Positions 17,000 to 26,271 of a stretch of DNA of 64,000 nucleotides are shown here, piece by piece. The position numbers and the translations under genes were made by a program. The notes under the pieces are model-generated. The model was not told the DNA's origin. It worked only from the letters and a program-made list of their open reading frames with translations, and made no database searches. Positions within the stretch are counted from its first letter, which is position 1. Each line of letters begins with the position of its first letter. The DNA comes from CAYGZL01 sp964354345 (lineage in GTDB: Bacteria; Chloroflexota; Anaerolineae; Anaerolineales; UBA4823): positions 1 through 64,000 of the forward strand of contig CAYGZL010000057.1 of the NCBI GenBank assembly GCA_964354345.1, written 5' to 3'.

Positions 17000-18766
17000 T
17001 TAACGAGTGAGAGCTCCAAAAACCCGATCGGGAATCTGGTTAACCAGATAGATTCGGACCTTTTCAACTCCGTTCAGCCAGATCGATTGCTCTGGTGGCA
17101 CTTCATCTATTGCTTGCAGGAGATTGAATGGCATCTGCAATGACTTTTCATAAGCGTAGTACAGCACCAGGTAATCTGAGTTGTAGATTTCACTGATCGT
17201 TTGCGCATTGATAAACGTTACCGGTAGAAGGAGCCTGGTTTTTCCAGGGAAATAATAAGAGAAAGGACCGATGCCATAAAAGGCAGTAGCCTCTAACTGC
17301 TCGGAATTGGGTTTGTTGGCCAGATAGGCTGCGGCCAATTCCAAACCTTCTCCATAGCCATATTGCGGCCTCGCTGCCCCCAGGGCTTTCAGGATTGGGT
17401 TTTGATAGGTGTAGTAATAGGGGGATTGTCGCAATGCTGTGACAATTTGAAACACCACGCTACCAAACAGGATTAAGGCGGGTATCCAGGTCCATTTTGG
17501 GTTGACCAGCTTATTCTTTAAAGCCTTGATCCCCTGCCAAAAACCTATGCCGGAGACTACTTCCAGGCTGACATAACTGGTCAGGATGTAATGAGGTGAT
17601 CCCTCGCGCCGAGTCAGGCTGAATAACACGATAAAAATGACTGCTAGGCACCCAAATGCCAGGCTGAGCAGACGGTAAATATTGGTTTCCGTATCTGTTC
17701 GTATTTTAAAAAGGCTGCCGATGGACAGAAAAACGCCGACCCAAAGCAAGGGTGTGCTGCTCCAGCCAAAGGACGCTAGATAAAACCCAAAGCCACCTGA
17801 GCTAATTTGGAGCTGTTGCAGATCGATTTGACCAGTCGCTGGCAGACGCGTACCTTGAAAAGCGTAACCCAGCGCGTTACCGAACACCTGGGAGAGCATT
17901 TCCCGGGGCGCCGTCCACATGCCTGGCCAGATGATGACATATGTCAGAGCCAGGACGAGTAACCACAACAGCCCATCTTTAACATATCGCGAGACTAATG
18001 TAGTCACACCAGGCGATATTTTTGTGTTGCCCTGGTTTGTTTGGGTTGAGCAGCGAGCCACACAAACCAAAGATTTACTTTCTTGCCAAAAACGAATCAC
18101 CATGAGAAGGAAAATAATTGGAAACACGAATATCGCCGGGGACTTGGTGAGTAAGGCAAGGCCGGTAAAAATTGCTGATCCGGCGAGATATACTTTGCGT
18201 TTACTTTTGAATAAGTAGATAATTAAACCGAGTATCGCAATCGCCAGGAATATGGCCAGCAATCCTTCATGGTTGAGCAAGCGCGAGTTTCCCAGGTAGA
18301 TTGGGTCGAATGCGATTAGGAGAGCAATAAACAGAGCCAACCATCTCCCAACCAATAAGCTTAATAAATAATATATGAGGAGCAAGCCAACGACATTGAT
18401 CAGGACATTGAGAACACGGGCACGCTTGAGTAGTTCGAGCGGTGATTTCTTGAATACCTCCAGCCAATGTGCAAAATTCTGGTATTTGTCCTGGTAGCCC
18501 TGCCCCTGCCCGCGGTATTCAGGGAAATACTCCAGGAATGCCGCGGTGATCGTCCACATCGTGGTTATTGCCGGGTGGTAGGTATAAACATTTTTTGAAA
18601 AGTCACGCTGTCCGAGGGCGTAATAAAAATTCGCCGAGGACAGAAGCCAAAAGGGTTCGTCGACTGTGACAAACTGATCCAATCCTGCCAGGCGTGGAGG
18701 TAAAGCCAGGCCAAGCAGTAAAGTTAGAATTAATAACTCAAAAATGAGTTGGCGGGCAAGTTTCAT
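17000..18766 (-). CDS. GT39-like polytopic glycosyltransferase
   Basis: A 588-aa protein with an N-terminal TM, the extracytoplasmic signature LDQFVTVDEPFWLLSSANFY (Asp-Glu of GT-C enzymes) and some ten further TM helices, ending in a soluble domain of about 100 residues. This is the PMT/ArnT-like glycosyltransferase layout, which uses polyprenyl-phosphate sugars on the outer face. YTYHPAITTMWTITAA is the usual second loop. It lies 46 bp upstream of the HpnK-like gene and 28 bp after the ParB-like gene on the same strand, so it probably belongs to the same glycolipid operon. Confidence 0.78.
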   Translation of the reverse strand: MKLARQLIFELLILTLLLGLALPPRLAGLDQFVTVDEPFWLLSSANFYYALGQRDFSKNVYTYHPAITTMWTITAAFLEYFPEYRGQGQGYQDKYQNFAHWLEVFKKSPLELLKRARVLNVLINVVGLLLIYYLLSLLVGRWLALFIALLIAFDPIYLGNSRLLNHEGLLAIFLAIAILGLIIYLFKSKRKVYLAGSAIFTGLALLTKSPAIFVFPIIFLLMVIRFWQESKSLVCVARCSTQTNQGNTKISPGVTTLVSRYVKDGLLWLLVLALTYVIIWPGMWTAPREMLSQVFGNALGYAFQGTRLPATGQIDLQQLQISSGGFGFYLASFGWSSTPLLWVGVFLSIGSLFKIRTDTETNIYRLLSLAFGCLAVIFIVLFSLTRREGSPHYILTSYVSLEVVSGIGFWQGIKALKNKLVNPKWTWIPALILFGSVVFQIVTALRQSPYYYTYQNPILKALGAARPQYGYGEGLELAAAYLANKPNSEQLEATAFYGIGPFSYYFPGKTRLLLPVTFINAQTISEIYNSDYLVLYYAYEKSLQMPFNLLQAIDEVPPEQSIWLNGVEKVRIYLVNQIPDRVFGALTR

Positions 18767-18794
18767 GGCGCGCCAGCCAGGCGGAACTGGCAGT

Positions 18795-19640
18795 TTATTC
18801 GTTGAATGAAAAAGTCGACTCGGAATAATAGCGGATGGCGTTAGCTGACATGCGCTCCATCAGCCAGTCATGCAGCCAGGCGTCTTTTCTTTCTTGTGGC
18901 CAATCGGCTGCCAGCACATCCAGGGGAATATTAATATTCAAAGCCCTCGCCTGGATGACATGGCGGGTGATTCCGGTCGGGATTCTTTCGCCCTGGCGCA
19001 CCGCGTTGATGATATCTGGTGGCGTCAAGCGCGGAAAGATCACTAACGCAGTGATGTGTGGATAATAGGGCACCTGTATTTCCCAGTTATCATTTGAGGC
19101 GCGAAAGATATCGGCTTTGCCTTTATACGCGCTGACTAATTTTGTGAGCAGACGCGTATCATGGCGCAGATGGCCTTCAGTGTTGCGTGCTTTTCGCACT
19201 CCCTCAGCGCAGACGATATACGCCGCCGCTTCGCAGGCTTCCAGCGCCCGGCGTGCCTCTTCAAGCGTGCAACTTTCCAGGTGTAAACCAGTAACTTTCG
19301 TCAGCTCTGCTTCAAAGGTAGCGATGCTCATCCCTGAAACAACGTGATACCAGGTGTCCAGGACGACTCCAGAATCGTTATAATTGACTAATTGAGCGAC
19401 AATATTTGGAATGTGCATGGCTGCGAAGGCCAGGGAGCGGTTGGCGCCATCCAGCACGACAAATTGATCGGTGCCAGGGATTGGAGCCACGACCGGTGGA
19501 TTCTTGAGGTAACCTTCTTTACGCAGGCGCTGGCATAGCTTCTCTGTACGGCGCGGATCGCAATCCTCGTGTGGAATAAGTTTTGTTGTTGGCAACATGC
19601 GTAGGTCTGGTAAGACCGTGCTATCTCTCAAGTGTTTCAC
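18795..19640 (-). CDS. ParB/Srx-fold protein
   Basis: A 281-aa protein whose first 95 residues match the ParB/sulfiredoxin fold: LPTTKLIPHEDCDPRR, NPPVVAPIPGTDQFVVLDGANRSLAF, and a following helix. The LDGANR motif corresponds to the nucleotide-binding D-G-x-x-R of free serine kinases (SerK, SbnI) and to the ParB box. There is no classical ParB DNA-binding HTH, and no parA is nearby. The rest is of unknown fold. A small-molecule kinase is therefore as likely as a DNA-binding role. The start is uncertain: GTG 19640 has GGAG almost touching it, and an internal ATG at codon 15 lacks a clear ribosome site. It heads the glycolipid gene run. Confidence 0.55.
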   Translation of the reverse strand: MKHLRDSTVLPDLRMLPTTKLIPHEDCDPRRTEKLCQRLRKEGYLKNPPVVAPIPGTDQFVVLDGANRSLAFAAMHIPNIVAQLVNYNDSGVVLDTWYHVVSGMSIATFEAELTKVTGLHLESCTLEEARRALEACEAAAYIVCAEGVRKARNTEGHLRHDTRLLTKLVSAYKGKADIFRASNDNWEIQVPYYPHITALVIFPRLTPPDIINAVRQGERIPTGITRHVIQARALNINIPLDVLAADWPQERKDAWLHDWLMERMSANAIRYYSESTFSFNE

Positions 19641-19763
19641 TCCAAGAAGTCAAATTGCCGGTTAGTGTACCACATTCGTTTAAGATTGCCTCGACGACTT
19701 TGGATTCGCTGGATAGCAGGCTCGAATAAAGCGATATAATCCTTGCCTTGGAGATAGATTTGA

Positions 19764-20906
19764 TTGAAATCTGAAGCGGTTGATACACCCCGAACCAGGC
19801 GGAGCGAGCTGTTCCGGATTGCCCTGAAAGCCCTGTTGCTTCTGTTGGTGATTAACGTGTTGTTTGTGTTTGTAGCGCCTGGAGCTGTGATTAACCGGCT
19901 GAGCTTGTATAACTGGCTTTTTCCGGGGCGAACGCGCTTGCCCTACGGCGATAATCCATCGCGTGCCTACAACCTGACAATGGACAGTCTTGAGGCGATG
20001 TTGGCCTCGCACGAGATCTCGGGCGGCGCGAAAAGGGCAGGCGAGTTCCGGGTGTTGTTGGTGGGCGACTCGGCTGCCTGGGGATTTCTTCTGCCAGCCG
20101 GAGCTACCACTTCCGCCTGGATGAACCAGGCCCAAACCACCCTGCGGGATGGGCGTAAAATCCGGGTTTATAACCTCGGTTATCCGGTGATGTCACTCAC
20201 CAAAGATTTACTGCTCCTTACGGAAGGCGTCCGTTACCGGCCCGACTTAATCCTGTGGCTCTTTACATTGGAATCTTTTCCTTATGACAAGCAGCTATTC
20301 TCTCCTCTCTTGCAACAAAACCCTCGCCAGGTCAAGTCATTAATCGAGCGCTATCAACTCCCCTTCGAGAAAGAAGCGGCTGCCTTGTCCGAGCCTTCAT
20401 TTCTCGCGCAAACCTTGGTTGGCCAGCGCCGGGCGTTGGCCGATTGGGTACGCTTGCAAGTTTTCGGGGTGATGTGGGCAGCGACTGGTGTGGACCAGGA
20501 AATCCCAGAGCGCTATACACCGCCCCAGGAGGATCTGTCGGCTGAGTTGAATTTCCATAATCTGACCCCACCCCATCTGACAGAAGCTGACCTGGCCTTG
20601 CCGGTGTTGGTTGCGGGAGACAGGGCGGTTGGTGATACGCCGATTTTATTCGTCAATGAGCCGATGTTTATCAGCCAGGGGAAGAACAGCGAACTGCGCT
20701 ATAATTTTTACTACCCGCGCTGGGCTTACGATGATTATCGCCAGATCCTGGCGGAATACAGCCAGGCGCAGAAGTGGGCGTATCTGGATTTATGGGATCT
20801 GATCCCACCAGAGGAGTTTACCAATAGCGCGGTGCATCTTTCTCCGCGGGGAGCGGAGCTATTAGCGCAGCGGTTATTGCAGGCGATTGGTGAAATGGCT
20901 CGATAA
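19764..20906 (+). CDS. Membrane-anchored SGNH-like hydrolase
   Basis: A 380-aa protein with a TM helix near 20-42 (ALKALLLLLVINVLFVFV) and an extracytoplasmic SGNH/GDSL domain. Block I is LLVGDSAAWG with the nucleophile Ser. GYPVMSLTKDLLLLTEG follows, and the late HLSPRGAELLA supplies the catalytic His. This resembles AlgX/DltD-type acyltransfer or deacylation enzymes acting on envelope polymers. TTG 19764 is preceded by TTGGAG. It diverges from the ParB-like gene and is followed by a second SGNH gene 62 bp downstream. Confidence 0.72.
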   Translation: MKSEAVDTPRTRRSELFRIALKALLLLLVINVLFVFVAPGAVINRLSLYNWLFPGRTRLPYGDNPSRAYNLTMDSLEAMLASHEISGGAKRAGEFRVLLVGDSAAWGFLLPAGATTSAWMNQAQTTLRDGRKIRVYNLGYPVMSLTKDLLLLTEGVRYRPDLILWLFTLESFPYDKQLFSPLLQQNPRQVKSLIERYQLPFEKEAAALSEPSFLAQTLVGQRRALADWVRLQVFGVMWAATGVDQEIPERYTPPQEDLSAELNFHNLTPPHLTEADLALPVLVAGDRAVGDTPILFVNEPMFISQGKNSELRYNFYYPRWAYDDYRQILAEYSQAQKWAYLDLWDLIPPEEFTNSAVHLSPRGAELLAQRLLQAIGEMAR

Positions 20907-20968
20907 ATTCACTGCTAATGGTTTCGATTGCATTCATGGCGTGATGGGATTGTTGGTTTGAAGTCGAG

Positions 20969-21979
20969 ATGAATAAGTTTAGAATTATTCCGTGTCTGAT
21001 ATGTTGCATGAGTCTGCTATTTACCGGCTGCCAGCTATTTTCCAATCCCAGCCTGGCAATCCCAACGAATACTGCAGCCAGTACAACCACCATTACTCAG
21101 ACACAGACACCCCTCGTCGAGCAGGTCTCGCCAACCCGGGTTGTGATCGCGTTTGCATCCGCTACAACTGCTGAGACTAAGGCAGAGGCGACCATACCAG
21201 TCGTCGCGACTCTCCCACCCTCAGACCAACCCGCCACACCTACGCCAATCGCCTGGCAAAATATGCCAGTTATTCCAGTGGTCGGTCCCCGTGTGATCGA
21301 AATTTATCGCCAGGGCCTGATGTTGGGGAACAATCCGCACGCCTTCTCGAAAATTGGAGATTGCGGCACCACGCCAGCCTGGTTCTTGGGCGATTTTGAT
21401 CACGATCCGCAATTCTACAATCTCGGAGAATATACCTCCTTACAACCGGTCATTCAGGAATTTCGGGGGTCATTTAGTCGGACCAGCCTGGCGGCTCGTT
21501 CGGGATTCAATGCCTCCTCAGTATTTTCTCCACTCTGGTCAGATCCTAAGCAGTGCCAGCCCCAGGAAGCGCCGCTGGGTTGTGAATATCGAGTGAATCG
21601 TCCCATCCTGGCCCTCATTACCCTGGGTACCAACGATATCTGGCATCCAGATGTCTTCGAAGAACAAATGCGCAAGATCATTGAGTTCTCGATAAATCGA
21701 GGGGTGATCCCCGTATTGGCCACCAAGGCGGATAACATTGAGGGGGATGGAAGTATCAACGCGACGATCAGCAAGCTGGCAGTGGAATATGGCATCCCAT
21801 TATGGAATTATTGGTTGGCGGTCCAGCCATTACCGGAGCATGGCCTCCAGGAAGATGGCGCACACCTGACATGGGGTCCCAATCGGTTTGATGACCCGCA
21901 GAATATGAACAATGCCTGGCCAATTCGTAATTTGACCGCACTGCAGGTGTTGGACGCGCTCTGGCGGGCAGTCAAATAA
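20969..21979 (+). CDS. SGNH-like lipoprotein with Cys in place of the nucleophile Ser
   Basis: A 336-aa lipoprotein (MSLLFTGC, Cys21) with a Thr/Pro linker to about residue 95 and an SGNH-type domain. Block I reads KIGDCG (G130, D131, C132), so the usual Ser is Cys. Block III is ITLGTNDIW and block V is EDGAHLTWG (D-x-x-H). The other catalytic blocks are kept, so it could be a Cys-dependent hydrolase or a non-catalytic binding protein. It is the downstream neighbour of another SGNH gene, and it converges with the FAAL gene. Confidence 0.7.
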   Translation: MNKFRIIPCLICCMSLLFTGCQLFSNPSLAIPTNTAASTTTITQTQTPLVEQVSPTRVVIAFASATTAETKAEATIPVVATLPPSDQPATPTPIAWQNMPVIPVVGPRVIEIYRQGLMLGNNPHAFSKIGDCGTTPAWFLGDFDHDPQFYNLGEYTSLQPVIQEFRGSFSRTSLAARSGFNASSVFSPLWSDPKQCQPQEAPLGCEYRVNRPILALITLGTNDIWHPDVFEEQMRKIIEFSINRGVIPVLATKADNIEGDGSINATISKLAVEYGIPLWNYWLAVQPLPEHGLQEDGAHLTWGPNRFDDPQNMNNAWPIRNLTALQVLDALWRAVK

Positions 21980-22013
21980 TCTATCCGGGTTGTTTGTAAG
22001 GGGGAACGGTGGG

Positions 22014-23723
22014 TTAGCCGATTGCCATCCGATTATGAATCTCAGCCAGGAATTTATCGCGATTGGCATTTCGTGCGATCTTGCCGGAGCTGGTTTTAAT
22101 CAACCAACCTCGTCCGAAGATCATCACCTGTCCGACCGTTATGTCCGAGCCGCGTGTGACTCGCTGGCGTACTTCCTCGCCTATTCGTTCCACGCAAATC
22201 TGATCCGTGATCAGGTTTTCTTCGACTTCAGCCACGATGACCACCTCTTCAGTGCCCGTTTCTTCCCTGAAGGCGCCAAAGGCAACTACCCGTCCTGGAT
22301 GGACGCCTTCTACTTCGCTGGCCAGGTTTTCCAGGTCTTGCGGGTAAATATTCTTGCCACCAACGATAATGAGATCCTTTTTTCGACCGGTAATATAGAC
22401 TTCCTCGTTTGCCAGGTAGCCTAAATCACCCGTCAGATACCAGCCGTTATAGAAGGTTTTGGCGGTCAGGTCGTCGCGCCGGTAATAATCGGTCAACATG
22501 CAATTGCTTTGAAGGGCGATCTCGCCAATGCACCGTTCGGGTAGCTCATTCCCAGCATCGTCTAAGATACGGACGCGAGTATTGTCAATGGGTCTACCTG
22601 CAGAGAGCATCTTGATCGCATCCTCGTCGGGGGTGGGAGGACGGGCGACCCGTTCGGTGAGTAAGCCCCTTTGGCTGATCGGATCAACAGTAACCGGACG
22701 GTCAATCCCTCCTTGCGTAACCGCAAACACATTCTCGGCCATGGCGTAGCAGGTTGTGAGTGCCTCCGGTCGTAAACCGTACGGGCGAAAGCGCTCCAGG
22801 AACATCTGGTGGCTTTTCCAATACATTGGCTCAGAACAATTGCTAACTGCCCGCCAACTGGACAGGTCGACTCCATCCAGATCGCGATCGCGTATCTTTT
22901 GGGCGCAGAAATTGTAAGCGAAATTGGGCAACCAGGAGAGCGTCCCTCGGTACTGCGAGACGGCTTGCATCAGGCGGTATGGGGCGCGTACCCAGTCAAA
23001 TGGTGATTGCAAGACCAGGGGGATACGCTCCAAGATTGGCATCAGGAAGCCGGCGATCAAGCCCATATCATGGTATAAGGGCAACCAGCTAACAATGACA
23101 TCCTCTGGGGTCAGGTTCAGGGCTCTGCGATAACTATCCAACTGGTTGAAGATTGCCCGGTGAGAAAGTGCTACGCCTTTCTGTAATCCCGTTGTGCCGG
23201 AGGAATGCTGTAACAGGACGATATCCTCCGGTTGTCGAGTGAAACCGTCCAATTGCGAAAAATCGATTGCTCTTACGGGTTGTATATCCTCCCAAACGAG
23301 AAGCGCCTTGACTGATTTCCCCGCAGGGATTGCCTGGCGAATTTCGCCAACGAATTCCGAGTAAGTAATAAATGCCGCCGGGGAGGTGATTTCAAATAAT
23401 GCAGCTAATGAACGGCGGTATTGCTCGGGCGATAATTTTTCTGTTAAAAAGGGCATGATTGACGGAACAGCCCCGTGTAGAACAACCCCCACATAAGCAG
23501 CAACGAGCGGTTCGCCGTGTTGTAGGATTAAGATAACAACCTCACCTGGTTGGACACTGGCTCTTAAAAGCGCCTGGGCATATCCAGCAGCACTATGCAA
23601 GAGATCAGCATAATTAAAAGTCTGGTCTGGCTGGCGTGCATATTGGATATGCAGGATATCGAATTGCGCCTCCTGCTCGTAAAGCTGCTTCAGGCGTTGG
23701 CCAAAGGTTCGCAAGGAACTCAT
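22014..23723 (-). CDS. Fatty acyl-AMP ligase (FAAL)-like enzyme
   Basis: A 569-aa ANL-superfamily adenylating enzyme. It has the AMP-binding motif LLQHSSGTTGLQKG (170-183), SWLPLYHDMGLIAGFLMPI, and the C-terminal YLTGDLGYL then GRKKDLIIVGGKNIYPQDLE. The last pattern and the PLYHDMG sequence are typical of FAALs, which load fatty acids onto acyl carrier proteins through acyl-AMP rather than CoA. It overlaps the ACP gene by 4 bp, a strong sign of a pair. The product could feed lipopeptide, glycolipid or polyketide-type lipid synthesis, but no PKS or NRPS is present. Confidence 0.85.
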   Translation of the reverse strand: MSSLRTFGQRLKQLYEQEAQFDILHIQYARQPDQTFNYADLLHSAAGYAQALLRASVQPGEVVILILQHGEPLVAAYVGVVLHGAVPSIMPFLTEKLSPEQYRRSLAALFEITSPAAFITYSEFVGEIRQAIPAGKSVKALLVWEDIQPVRAIDFSQLDGFTRQPEDIVLLQHSSGTTGLQKGVALSHRAIFNQLDSYRRALNLTPEDVIVSWLPLYHDMGLIAGFLMPILERIPLVLQSPFDWVRAPYRLMQAVSQYRGTLSWLPNFAYNFCAQKIRDRDLDGVDLSSWRAVSNCSEPMYWKSHQMFLERFRPYGLRPEALTTCYAMAENVFAVTQGGIDRPVTVDPISQRGLLTERVARPPTPDEDAIKMLSAGRPIDNTRVRILDDAGNELPERCIGEIALQSNCMLTDYYRRDDLTAKTFYNGWYLTGDLGYLANEEVYITGRKKDLIIVGGKNIYPQDLENLASEVEGVHPGRVVAFGAFREETGTEEVVIVAEVEENLITDQICVERIGEEVRQRVTRGSDITVGQVMIFGRGWLIKTSSGKIARNANRDKFLAEIHNRMAIG

Positions 23724-23965
23724 CGGCGTTGTTTGATTAATTCGGCGAGCTGTGTCAGGGTGTCGAAAGTTTCGGCGGTCAGTTCTGTGTCATCAATCCT
23801 GACATGGAAAGTGTCCTCGACAAACAAAGCCAGGTCGACCAGGTGAAATGAATCAATCAACCCACTTGAGATAATTTTTTCTTCTGGTAAGATTACGCGC
23901 CTCGGCTGTTTCAGGATGGTAACGGCGATATATTTTGCCAGGGAGGTGGTAAGATCATCAATCAT
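23720..23965 (-). CDS. Acyl carrier protein
   Basis: An 81-aa acidic acyl carrier protein. The phosphopantetheine site is GLIDSFHL with Ser39; it is D-S-F rather than the usual D-S-L. Helix 1, the long loop (PEEKIISS) and the final helices match the ACP fold. Its 4-bp overlap with the downstream FAAL gene and its 15-bp distance from the upstream kinase gene place it as the middle gene of a three-gene operon. It is a dedicated ACP for FAAL loading, not the housekeeping AcpP. No strong ribosome site is visible, so translational coupling is plausible. Confidence 0.88.
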   Translation of the reverse strand: MIDDLTTSLAKYIAVTILKQPRRVILPEEKIISSGLIDSFHLVDLALFVEDTFHVRIDDTELTAETFDTLTQLAELIKQRR

Positions 23966-23980
23966 TGCACAATATGGTGA

Positions 23981-26182
23981 TCAAGGTTGGAGTTTCCAGT
24001 CCGGATCGAAATCCGTGCGCGGATCGTTAGTGACCTGGCGTCTTTCCGATCCAGATGCAAGCGTAACCCAAATTTCGTGGTTATAGCCCGCTGGCCAGCC
24101 TTCGAAAGCGATCCAGCTTCCGTCAGGGGAGTAGCGACCTTCTTGCATGGGGATTTTTGGGAAAGTCGAGAAATAATAAACCATGGTTCCCTTGTCTTTC
24201 AGGGGCGCCACGGCCAGGCGTGGAATGCCCCCGAGCCCGACACTTTCAGTATATAGAATTAGCTGGCCATCAGGAGACCAATTGGGGTGTAAATGGACTA
24301 CCTCCCGACTTTGGGTTAATTGGGTTTTATTATTTCCATCCGAGTCCATGATCCATATTTGATAAGTCCCGACGTTTTCAGATACATAAGCGATTTTCTT
24401 GCCGTCGGGGGACCAGGCGGGCTGGAGTTCGCGGGCATAGGTTAAAGAAAGGTTGGTAGTTGATTTATCCAGGAAATTGTAGACATATATTTGGGGACGC
24501 CCGTTTCTGCGGAGAGAGGTAAAAGCGATTTTGGTTCCGTCTGGCGACCAGGCTGGATCATAATCTCCTCCGGGAACGTTGGATAGTAAATTTTGCCCGG
24601 TTCCATCTGCATTGATAAGATAGATCGAAGAACCGGGATACCATTCCTGGTTGTTTGGACAAGGAGAAACAAAGGCCAGGCGGGTCCCGTCCGGTGACCA
24701 GGTTGGTTGGCAGGCGCCTGCTTCGGTGTTGGTCAGTTTGCGAATACTGCTTTCATCTCCTGAACCATCGTCGTGAATATTCATAACATAAATTTGCGGT
24801 AGACGGCCACGATTTGAGGCAAAGGCGATCTGGCCGCCAGAACCGCCAAATTGGGTCGGTGCAGGCGTTGGGGTCAGGGTCGGAGTGGGTGTTAGCGTGG
24901 GAGTGCCGGTTGGTGGTTGGGTCAGAATAGGGGAGGCGGTGACGGTTTGAGTTGGATTCGATGTTGGTGACGGACTGGGTGTGTATGTTGGACTTGTAGT
25001 AGGCGTCGGTGTGCTTGTTACCTCAGGTCCTGAAGTTAAGGATGGGACAGGAGGATTTATGAAAGAAAGTGCCTGGCTGGATAGTCCGGGACGGGTCACC
25101 AGGAACCCACCCAGGATTGCGACCACTACGACCATGAGTGCCAAAACAGTAATACACCCACCGCTGAGACGTTTTCGGCGGGAAACAAGCGGGTTCTGTG
25201 TGGGTTTGGATTCATCCAGCGTTTCACTGGTAGGGATTAATTGCGGCGAACGGCTGTTTGAGCGGGGTAATTCTTGAACCGCATAAGCCGTAGCCAGGGC
25301 ATGTTCCTCCGGGATCGGTTTTTCCAACAGATCAGGAGGCGGTGAAATGGTATACTCGCCGGTTTTCCGGTGCAAGTTTTGAATACTTAATAAAGCTTGT
25401 TTAAACTCTTCCGCGTCTTTATAACGGTCCTCAGGACGGATCTCCAAGGCTTTTTCAATGACAATAGCCATGCGTCGGGAAACACGCGGATTATTTTTAC
25501 GGATCGGAGTGAGTTCACTCTGGTTCATCGCCCGACTCAATGCATCCTCTGGAATAGAACCCGTGAGTGCAGCATATAAGGTTGCGCCAAGTGAATATAC
25601 ATCTGAGCGTTGATCCGTACGCGCGGTTCCGTATTGCTCGGGAGGCGAATATCCTGGCGTCATTGCCCGTGCACCCGTGCTGGTCGCTTGCGGACCCTGG
25701 ATGGTTTTGGCCAGACCAAAATCTACCAGGAAAATTTGTCCTGAGGGGGTAATTTTTACATTACCGGGTTTGATATCCCGGTGAACCACGGGGGGATTGC
25801 GTGATCCCAGATACGATAACGCGTCGCACAGGGCGGCACCGATTACAATGACTTCATCTTCGGGTAAGACACCCAGGCGTTCCATCCGCTGGCGAAGATC
25901 TTCCCCATCAATAAAATCCATGACCAGATACTGCCCCTGGCCTTCAATAACAAAGTGGTCTGTAACGCGGGGAAGGTTGGGGTGACGTAAATTAGCCAGG
26001 ATGATGGCTTCTCGTTTAAACTGGCGCGCATATTCCTCGGTCGTAAATAAATTATCTTTGACCGCTACTTCAACGCCGAGGTTTTGATCGATGGCCCGGT
26101 ATACAGAACCCATACCCCCCTGGCCTAGAATCTCGACGATCCGGTAACGATTATTTAGCAGGGCATCGCGTTCGAGAACCAT
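23981..26182 (-). CDS. Membrane Ser/Thr protein kinase with TolB-type propeller
   Basis: A 733-aa receptor kinase. The kinase domain (about 12-272) has GQGGMGSVY, Lys42, HRD 134-136, DFG 154-156 and PPE 180-182, all consistent with activity. A juxtamembrane linker follows, then a TM helix (about 352-375), a long PT repeat stalk and a propeller with five W/Y-SPDG blades (for example PTWSPDGTRLAF and PAWSPDGTKIAF) plus a final DFDPDW blade. It is the first gene of the kinase-ACP-FAAL run. It could sense an envelope signal and regulate lipid loading by phosphorylation, which is inferred from gene order. It is a paralogue in design, but not a close copy, of the kinase at 10.2 kb. Confidence 0.9.
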   Translation of the reverse strand: MVLERDALLNNRYRIVEILGQGGMGSVYRAIDQNLGVEVAVKDNLFTTEEYARQFKREAIILANLRHPNLPRVTDHFVIEGQGQYLVMDFIDGEDLRQRMERLGVLPEDEVIVIGAALCDALSYLGSRNPPVVHRDIKPGNVKITPSGQIFLVDFGLAKTIQGPQATSTGARAMTPGYSPPEQYGTARTDQRSDVYSLGATLYAALTGSIPEDALSRAMNQSELTPIRKNNPRVSRRMAIVIEKALEIRPEDRYKDAEEFKQALLSIQNLHRKTGEYTISPPPDLLEKPIPEEHALATAYAVQELPRSNSRSPQLIPTSETLDESKPTQNPLVSRRKRLSGGCITVLALMVVVVAILGGFLVTRPGLSSQALSFINPPVPSLTSGPEVTSTPTPTTSPTYTPSPSPTSNPTQTVTASPILTQPPTGTPTLTPTPTLTPTPAPTQFGGSGGQIAFASNRGRLPQIYVMNIHDDGSGDESSIRKLTNTEAGACQPTWSPDGTRLAFVSPCPNNQEWYPGSSIYLINADGTGQNLLSNVPGGDYDPAWSPDGTKIAFTSLRRNGRPQIYVYNFLDKSTTNLSLTYARELQPAWSPDGKKIAYVSENVGTYQIWIMDSDGNNKTQLTQSREVVHLHPNWSPDGQLILYTESVGLGGIPRLAVAPLKDKGTMVYYFSTFPKIPMQEGRYSPDGSWIAFEGWPAGYNHEIWVTLASGSERRQVTNDPRTDFDPDWKLQP

Positions 26183-26271
26183 GATCGCTGATGATTATTT
26201 TACCTTCGTATTAGGGAATTTGTATGTTACTTTGCCTTTTTTATAGGTTTATTTACAGGACGGCTTTGCAG

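Noticed and set aside
18795..19640. Chromosome-partition ParB and nearby origin
   Set aside because: No parA, no HTH domain and no parS-like palindromes nearby; the fold is shared with serine kinases and other enzymes.
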